DNA from: an uncultured Porphyromonadaceae bacterium
GTDB lineage: Bacteria > Bacteroidota > Bacteroidia > Bacteroidales > Muribaculaceae
Length of the DNA stretch: 9,333 bases
Direction of reading: 5' to 3'
Assembly: GCA_947166165.1 (NCBI GenBank)
Contig: CAMVDK010000120.1
Location: 1-9,333 of the forward strand
Notes under the pieces: model-generated
Seen by the model: the letters and a program-made list of their open reading frames with translations, nothing else
Database searches by the model: none
What the model was told of the DNA's origin: nothing
In this document: positions 4,509-9,333 of the stretch, piece after piece
How positions within the stretch are numbered: the stretch's first letter is position 1
How the letters are laid out: each line of letters opens with the position of its first letter
Program-made: the position numbers and the translations under genes

Positions 4509-7193
4509 ATGAGACTGAAACTGAATCTTGACTATCGCACGGCCTATGGCGAGCAGATGGTGCTGAACGTGCTCACCGGCCATGCCGACGAGGTGGTGAA
4601 ACACGCCATGACCACCCACGACGGGCAGACGTGGACGTGCGAGATAGAGTCGCCGCAAGGAACGGCGATGGACTACTACTATAGCGTGGAGCGCGATGGC
4701 GCCACCATGCGCCACGAGTGGACCGTGGTGCCGCACCGCATCGACCTCGTGGCCACCGGCGCCCGCCGGTGTGTGGCCTGGGACCACTGGATCGATATGC
4801 CCGACGACAGCTACCTCTACAGCTCGGCATTCACCGACTGTGTGGCGCGCCGCGAAGGCCAGACGCCCGCAGCCCCGGCCGACACCGTGGCCGCTGTGGT
4901 GGTCAAAGTGCGCGCTCCGCAGCTGCGCTCCGGCGACCGGCTCGTGCTCGTGGGGCGAGGCAAGGCACTGGGCGACTGGAATCCCGTGAGGGCCGTGGCC
5001 ATGACCGAGCACACCCACAACGAGTGGGTGGCAATGCTCGACGCTCGCAACCTGGACGCGCGGCAGATTGAGTTCAAGTTCGCCATCGCGCGCGGCGGCC
5101 GCGACGCCGCCCCCGTATGGGAAAACGGCGACAACCGCACCATCACGCTGCCCGACATCAACGCCGGCGAGGTGCTCGCCTACGAGCTCGCACAGGCCTC
5201 CTTCCCGCTCTGGCCGGTCAAGATTGCCGGCACCGTGGTGCCCATCTTCTCGCTGCGCAGTGAGCACAGCTTCGGTGTGGGCGACTTCGGCGACCTCAAG
5301 CGGATGATCGACTGGGTGGCCAGCACCGGCCAGCGCGCACTGCAGGTGCTGCCCATCAACGACACCACCATCACCGGCACCTGGCAAGACTCCTATCCCT
5401 ACAACAGCATCAGCATCTATGCCCTGCATCCGCAGTACATCGACCTGAACCAGCTGCCGCCGTTGCAGGACGCGCTGAAAGCCGCCCGCTTTGAGCAGCT
5501 GCGGCAAGAGCTCAACGCACTGCCGCAAATCGACTACGAACGCGTGAACAACGCCAAGCGCGAGTATATGCAGCTGCTCTACGCCCAGGAAGGCGCCAAC
5601 GTGCTCAAGAGCAGCGACTACAAGGCCTTCTTCACCTCCAACAAAGACTGGCTGGTGCCCTATGCCGCCTTCTGCCACTACCGCGACCTGTATGGCACGG
5701 CCTCGTTTGGCCAGTGGCCCGACCATCGCACTTTCAGCGACGAAGAGCGCGCGGCCATGGGCAATCCGCGGGCAAAAATCTACAAAGAGGTGGCCTACTG
5801 GTATTTCGTGCAGTATTTCCTCGACAAGCAGATGCGCTCGGCCCACGACTATGCCCTGAGCAAGCACGTGGTGCTCAAGGGCGACATCCCCATCGGCATC
5901 AGCCGCGACGGCGTGGAGGCTTGGGTGGAACCCAAATACTTCAACCTCAACGGCCAGGCCGGTGCGCCGCCCGATGCATTCTCGGCCAACGGCCAGAACT
6001 GGGGCTTCCCGACCTATAACTGGGATGCCATGCTCGCCGACGGCTGCTCGTGGTGGGTGAAGCGCTTCCGCAAGATGGCGCAGTACTTCGACGCCTACCG
6101 CATCGACCATGTGCTCGGATTCTTCCGCATCTGGGAGATACCCATCCATGCCGTGCATGGCCTGCTGGGCCAGTTCTCGCCCGCACTGGGCATGAGCGCC
6201 GACGAGATACGCGGCTACGGACTCAACTTCCAGGAGCAGTTCATGACCGAGCCATTCATCGCCGACTGGGTGATCGACCGCGTGTTCGGTGAGCATGCTG
6301 GCGAGGTGCGCAGCCGCTATCTGGACCGCGCGCACGACGACATCTGGCGAATGCGGCCCGAATTCGACACCCAGCGAAAGGTGGAAGCCGCCTTCTGCGG
6401 ACGCACGGGCGACGACGACATCTGGATCCGCGACGGACTCTACGCCCTGATCAGCGACGTGCTCTTCGTGCGCGACCGCAAGAACCCCGACCTCTATCAC
6501 CCGCGCATCTCGGTGCAGCACGACTTCGTCTACGAGACCCTTGCCGGCAACGACAAGGAGGCCTTCAACCGCCTCTACAACGACTACTACTACCGCCGCA
6601 ACAACGACTTCTGGTATCACGAGGCGATGAAGAAACTGCCCAAATTGGTGCAGGCCACACGCATGCTCGTCTGTGCCGAAGACCTCGGCATGGTGCCCGA
6701 CTGCGTGGCCTGGGTGATGGACGAGCTCCGGATGCTGAGCCTCGTAATTCAGTCGATGCCAAAAGACCCCAAGCTCACCTTCGGCAACCTGAACAACAAC
6801 CCCTACCGCAGCGTGGCCACCATCTCCACCCACGACATGAGCACCCTCAGGCAGTGGTGGGACGAAGACTGGGAACGCACGCAGCAGTACTACAGCAGCG
6901 TGCTCTGGCGCGGCGACGCCGCTCCGCATCCCCTGCCTGGCTGGCTCGCCGGCGACATCGTGCGCAACCACCTCACCTGCCCCTCGATGCTCACCCTGCT
7001 CTCGCTGCAGGACTGGCTCGCCATCGACGAGCACTTGCGCCTCGACGACGCTGATGCCGAGCGCATCAACATTCCCGCCAACCCGCGCCACTACTGGCGC
7101 TACCGTATGCACCTCACCATCGAGCAACTGATGGGAGCCACGGCTTTCAATACCAAAATCAAGGATTACATCACGCAAAGTGGACGGAAATGA
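4509..7193 (+). CDS. malQ: 4-alpha-glucanotransferase (amylomaltase), CBM20-GH77
   Basis: MalQ transfers maltodextrin segments between alpha-1,4-glucans, releasing glucose and making longer chains. The 894-residue protein has no signal peptide, so it should be cytoplasmic. Residues 1-110 look like a diverged starch-binding CBM20 and 126-225 like a clearer one, with LGDWNP and VWENGDNR. The GH77 barrel starts near 240. Conserved landmarks are YPYNS (296-300), AYRIDHVLGFFR with the predicted nucleophile D533, CAEDLG with the predicted acid/base E724, and STHDMSTLR with D776. Thermus amylomaltase has 47 residues between nucleophile (D293) and acid/base (E340); here there are 191, so about 145 residues (roughly 545-700) are inserted, as in plant DPE2-type enzymes, which also have tandem CBM20s. 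The stop codon overlaps the pullulanase start. DPE2 itself acts between maltose and a large glucan acceptor, so a heteroglycan acceptor is possible here but unproven. Confidence 0.95.
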   Translation: MRLKLNLDYRTAYGEQMVLNVLTGHADEVVKHAMTTHDGQTWTCEIESPQGTAMDYYYSVERDGATMRHEWTVVPHRIDLVATGARRCVAWDHWIDMPDDSYLYSSAFTDCVARREGQTPAAPADTVAAVVVKVRAPQLRSGDRLVLVGRGKALGDWNPVRAVAMTEHTHNEWVAMLDARNLDARQIEFKFAIARGGRDAAPVWENGDNRTITLPDINAGEVLAYELAQASFPLWPVKIAGTVVPIFSLRSEHSFGVGDFGDLKRMIDWVASTGQRALQVLPINDTTITGTWQDSYPYNSISIYALHPQYIDLNQLPPLQDALKAARFEQLRQELNALPQIDYERVNNAKREYMQLLYAQEGANVLKSSDYKAFFTSNKDWLVPYAAFCHYRDLYGTASFGQWPDHRTFSDEERAAMGNPRAKIYKEVAYWYFVQYFLDKQMRSAHDYALSKHVVLKGDIPIGISRDGVEAWVEPKYFNLNGQAGAPPDAFSANGQNWGFPTYNWDAMLADGCSWWVKRFRKMAQYFDAYRIDHVLGFFRIWEIPIHAVHGLLGQFSPALGMSADEIRGYGLNFQEQFMTEPFIADWVIDRVFGEHAGEVRSRYLDRAHDDIWRMRPEFDTQRKVEAAFCGRTGDDDIWIRDGLYALISDVLFVRDRKNPDLYHPRISVQHDFVYETLAGNDKEAFNRLYNDYYYRRNNDFWYHEAMKKLPKLVQATRMLVCAEDLGMVPDCVAWVMDELRMLSLVIQSMPKDPKLTFGNLNNNPYRSVATISTHDMSTLRQWWDEDWERTQQYYSSVLWRGDAAPHPLPGWLAGDIVRNHLTCPSMLTLLSLQDWLAIDEHLRLDDADAERINIPANPRHYWRYRMHLTIEQLMGATAFNTKIKDYITQSGRK

Positions 7194-9112
7194 AAACATC
7201 AAGACTGTTAGGCCTGGCTGTGGCCGCCATGATTTCGCTCGGTGCCATGGCCTCGCCTGAAATGACCTATACCCCCCAGGCCACCACATTCAAGGTGGTC
7301 ACCCTGGGCGCGGCCCAGGGAGTGACGCTGCGGCTCTATGACCAGGGCACCGGCGGAAAAGCGCGCAAGTCGCTCAAGATGACCGCCAAGCCCATCGCCG
7401 ACGGCAACCTCGAGTGGACCGCCACCGTGACAGGCAACCTCAAGGGCAAGTTCTATACCTTCGACGTGCGGCAAGGCAGCAAATCGCTGGGCGAGACACC
7501 GGGCATCTGGGCCACCGCCGTGGGGGCCAACGGCCAGCGTGCCGCTGTGCTCGACCTCGCCGACACCGACCCCGAGGGGTGGCGCAACGACCGCCGGCCC
7601 GCCGTCGCCGCCAAAGACCTGGTGCTCTACGAACTGCACCACCGCGACTTCTCCATCGACCCCTCGAGCGGACTCCAGCACAAGGGCAAATATCTGGCCC
7701 TCACCGAGCCGCGCGCCATCGAGCACCTCAAGGCTCTGGGCGTGAACGCCGTGCACATACTGCCGTCGTTCGACTATGCCTCGGTCGACGAGACGCGCCT
7801 CGCTCAGCCGCAGTACAACTGGGGCTACGACCCGGTGAACTACAACGTGCCCGAAGGCGGCTACAGCACCGACCCCTACACCCCCGCCACCCGCATCCGC
7901 GAGTTCAAGCAGATGGTGCAGGCCCTCCACGCCGCCGGCATCAAGGTCATCCTCGATGTGGTCTACAATCACACGTTCAACATCGACGGCAGCAACTTCC
8001 AGCGCACCATGCCCGACTACTTCTTCCGTCGCAACGCCGACGGCTCCTACAGCAACGGCAGCGGATGCGGCAATGAGACCGCCAGCGAGCGCCCGCTTAT
8101 GCGCCAGTTCATGGTCGAGAGCGCGCGCTACTGGGTCGACGAATACCACATCGACGGCTTCCGCTTCGACCTCATGGGTGTCCACGACATCGCCACCATG
8201 AACGCCATCCGCAGCGCACTGCCGCACGACATCTTCATCTACGGCGAGGGATGGGCCGCCGGAGGCTGCGCCTTGCCCAACGACCAGCTGGGCATGAAGG
8301 CCAACATCGACCGCATGCCGGGCATCGCCGCCTTCAGCGACGACATCCGCGACGCCCTGCGCGGCCCGTGGGACGGCGACGACAAGGCAGCCTTCCTCGG
8401 ACGCGTCAAGGGCAACGAGGAGAGCATCAAGTTCGGCATCGCCGGCGGCGTGAGCCACCCCCAGGTCGACATCGCCAAGGTGAACTACAGCAACCACTTC
8501 TGGGCCACACAGCCCACACAGCTCATCAGCTATGTGAGTTGCCACGACGACATGTGCCTCGTCGACCGCCTCAAGGCCAGCATCCCTGGCATCACCCTCG
8601 ACGAACTCATCCGCCTCGACCTGCTCGCGCAGACCGCCGTGATGACCTCGCAGGGCGTGCCATTCATGCTCAGCGGCGAGGAGATGCTGCGCACCAAGCT
8701 AGGTGTGCACAACAGCTACAACAGCCCAGACAGCATCAACCACCTCGACTGGACCAACCTCGAACGTTATCCGCAGGTGATGGAGTACTACAGCCGTCTC
8801 ATCGCGCTGCGCAAGCATCACCCGGCCTTCCACTTGGGCGACGCCGACCTGGTGCGCCGTCACCTCGAGTTCCTCCCCACCAGCGATGGGCTGGTGGCCT
8901 TCCGCCTCAAGGACCACGCCGGAGGCGACAGCTGGGCCGACATCGTGGTGGCGCTCAACGCCAACCGCGAGCCCCGTGCCATCGCCGTGCCCGAAGGGCA
9001 ATGGAAAGTGGCCTGCCGCCGTCTGGCCATCGACGAGCGCGGACTCGGCACCCTCGACGGCCCAACCGTTACCGTCCCCGCTCAGAGTGCCCTTATCATC
9101 TACAAAAACTGA
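7190..9112 (+). CDS. pulA: Exported type I pullulanase (GH13 debranching enzyme)
   Basis: This 640-residue enzyme should hydrolyse alpha-1,6 branches in pullulan, starch or glycogen fragments. It starts with a signal peptide, MKTSRLLGLAVAAMISLGAM, with a likely AMA cleavage site after residue 21 and no lipobox cysteine, so it is probably periplasmic or secreted rather than a lipoprotein. Residues about 25-125 form an N-terminal beta domain of the CBM48 type. The GH13 barrel follows, with the type I pullulanase signature YNWGYDP (209-215), DVVYNH (256-261), GFRFDLMG with nucleophile D327, YGEGW with acid/base E353, and SCHDD with the transition-state aspartate D453. A beta-sandwich domain closes the C-terminus. 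All catalytic residues are present and the length is normal for Bacteroidales. Its ATG overlaps the malQ stop as ATGA (7190-7193), implying one transcript and coupled translation. Confidence 0.95.
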   Translation: MKTSRLLGLAVAAMISLGAMASPEMTYTPQATTFKVVTLGAAQGVTLRLYDQGTGGKARKSLKMTAKPIADGNLEWTATVTGNLKGKFYTFDVRQGSKSLGETPGIWATAVGANGQRAAVLDLADTDPEGWRNDRRPAVAAKDLVLYELHHRDFSIDPSSGLQHKGKYLALTEPRAIEHLKALGVNAVHILPSFDYASVDETRLAQPQYNWGYDPVNYNVPEGGYSTDPYTPATRIREFKQMVQALHAAGIKVILDVVYNHTFNIDGSNFQRTMPDYFFRRNADGSYSNGSGCGNETASERPLMRQFMVESARYWVDEYHIDGFRFDLMGVHDIATMNAIRSALPHDIFIYGEGWAAGGCALPNDQLGMKANIDRMPGIAAFSDDIRDALRGPWDGDDKAAFLGRVKGNEESIKFGIAGGVSHPQVDIAKVNYSNHFWATQPTQLISYVSCHDDMCLVDRLKASIPGITLDELIRLDLLAQTAVMTSQGVPFMLSGEEMLRTKLGVHNSYNSPDSINHLDWTNLERYPQVMEYYSRLIALRKHHPAFHLGDADLVRRHLEFLPTSDGLVAFRLKDHAGGDSWADIVVALNANREPRAIAVPEGQWKVACRRLAIDERGLGTLDGPTVTVPAQSALIIYKN

Positions 9113-9171
9113 CTTATGGGTATGCGACTTGCTCATGAGCGACGGCGGGTCGCAAGCCGTTAGGATTTGAG

Positions 9172-9204
9172 TGGGTTCCTTCAGAATTGCAGGAACCCAT
9201 TTTT
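9172..9204 (+). terminator. Intrinsic terminator of the malQ-pulA operon
   Basis: TGGGTTCCT (9172-9180) and AGGAACCCA (9191-9199) form a perfect 9-bp stem with a 10-nt loop, followed directly by five T (9200-9204). It lies 60 bp after the pulA stop codon. There is no T-run on the other strand side, so it should work only rightward. Confidence 0.88.
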
Positions 9205-9249
9205 ACACACTTTGCGCTTCTTTTCAGAGAACTGCCGATGCCGGCAATG

Positions 9250-9288
9250 GATTTTGCCGCGCGGATTTTGCTGTTTGTGCGATTTTGC
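9250..9288 (+). repeat. Three direct repeats of GATTTTGC upstream of the last promoter box
   Basis: GATTTTGC occurs at 9250-9257, 9264-9271 and 9281-9288, with start-to-start spacings of 14 and 17 bp. The second copy contains the proposed -33 element and the third ends just before the -7 box. This may be a regulator site or simple local bias. Confidence 0.45.
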
Positions 9289-9297
9289 GTATATTTG
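9267..9297 (+). promoter_or_regulatory. Bacteroidetes-type promoter for the gene at the right edge
   Basis: TTTG at 9267-9270 and TATATTTG at 9290-9297 match the -33 and -7 consensus elements with a 19-bp spacer, the best complete promoter in the window. Transcription would begin near 9303, about 23 nt before the ATG at 9326. Confidence 0.75.
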
Positions 9298-9325
9298 CAG
9301 TCGATAACTGAAACACCGGCCAGCC

Positions 9326-9333
9326 ATGACAAC
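9326..9333 (+). CDS. First codons of a downstream gene, cut by the window edge
   Basis: An ATG at 9326 lies about 23 nt after the expected start of a well-formed promoter. Only ATG ACA and two further bases are inside the window, so nothing can be said about the product. The call rests on promoter position alone. Confidence 0.3.

Noticed and set aside
4368..7289. A 973-codon open frame on the minus strand opposite malQ
   Set aside because: It is the mirror of a well-supported GH77 gene, gives a low-complexity protein rich in His, Val, Ala and Gly with no recognisable domain, and results from the GC-rich codon pattern of malQ.
7208..8545. A 445-codon open frame on the minus strand opposite pulA
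   Set aside because: It is an antisense shadow of a gene with all pullulanase catalytic motifs, with the same Val/Gly/His-rich composition as the other antisense frames.
1..9333. tRNA, rRNA, CRISPR array, insertion sequence or prophage genes
   Set aside because: I looked for regularly spaced repeats, transposase or integrase motifs and tRNA-like folds and saw none.

Overview
The window looks like a chromosomal segment from a gut- or oral-type member of the Bacteroidales, in the Muribaculaceae/Prevotellaceae range; the exact genus cannot be set from sequence alone. The grounds are TAnnTTTG promoter -7 boxes in several intergenic regions, no clear Shine-Dalgarno sites, GC-rich coding sequence separated by AT-rich gaps, and characteristic protein types: BspA-like leucine-rich-repeat proteins with C-terminal dockerin repeats, a seven-helix membrane protein fused to an AraC-type DNA-binding domain, and a CBM20-GH77 MalQ.

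Layout: (1) 1-160, minus strand, the 5' end of an exported protein that runs off the window. (2) 161-438, an AT-rich divergent promoter region with a promoter on each strand, a duplicated -7 box and several perfect inverted repeats. (3) 439-2861, a two-gene operon of secreted leucine-rich-repeat proteins whose last 175 bp, encoding a tandem calcium-binding dockerin module, are almost identical between the two genes. (4) 2862-3146, a noncoding region that begins AT-rich with a weak terminator candidate, becomes a GC-rich stretch of nested inverted repeats, and ends in a promoter lying directly against the next start codon. (5) 3147-4400, the seven-helix/AraC-type regulator, followed by a hairpin plus T-run. 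(6) 4509-9112, a two-gene alpha-glucan operon: a cytoplasmic CBM20-GH77 4-alpha-glucanotransferase (MalQ) overlapping by 4 bp an exported type I pullulanase (PulA). (7) 9113-9333, a strong intrinsic terminator, then a promoter and the first codons of another gene.

How the genes fit together: PulA should cut alpha-1,6 branches of starch, glycogen or pullulan oligosaccharides outside the cytoplasmic membrane, and MalQ should disproportionate the linear maltodextrins after import. The adjacent membrane-bound AraC-type protein is a plausible but unproven regulator of this operon. No SusC/SusD pair, neopullulanase or transporter is in the window. The leucine-rich-repeat pair is probably unrelated to starch use and looks like surface or secreted proteins of unknown ligand.

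Nothing here is clearly a new biological system. The points most worth following are the nearly identical dockerin tails (duplication or gene conversion, with no cohesin in sight), the GC-rich folded element at 2919-3060, the promoter abutting the regulator start, the hairpin that may be both a terminator and a control site for malQ, and the repeat-rich divergent promoter region.
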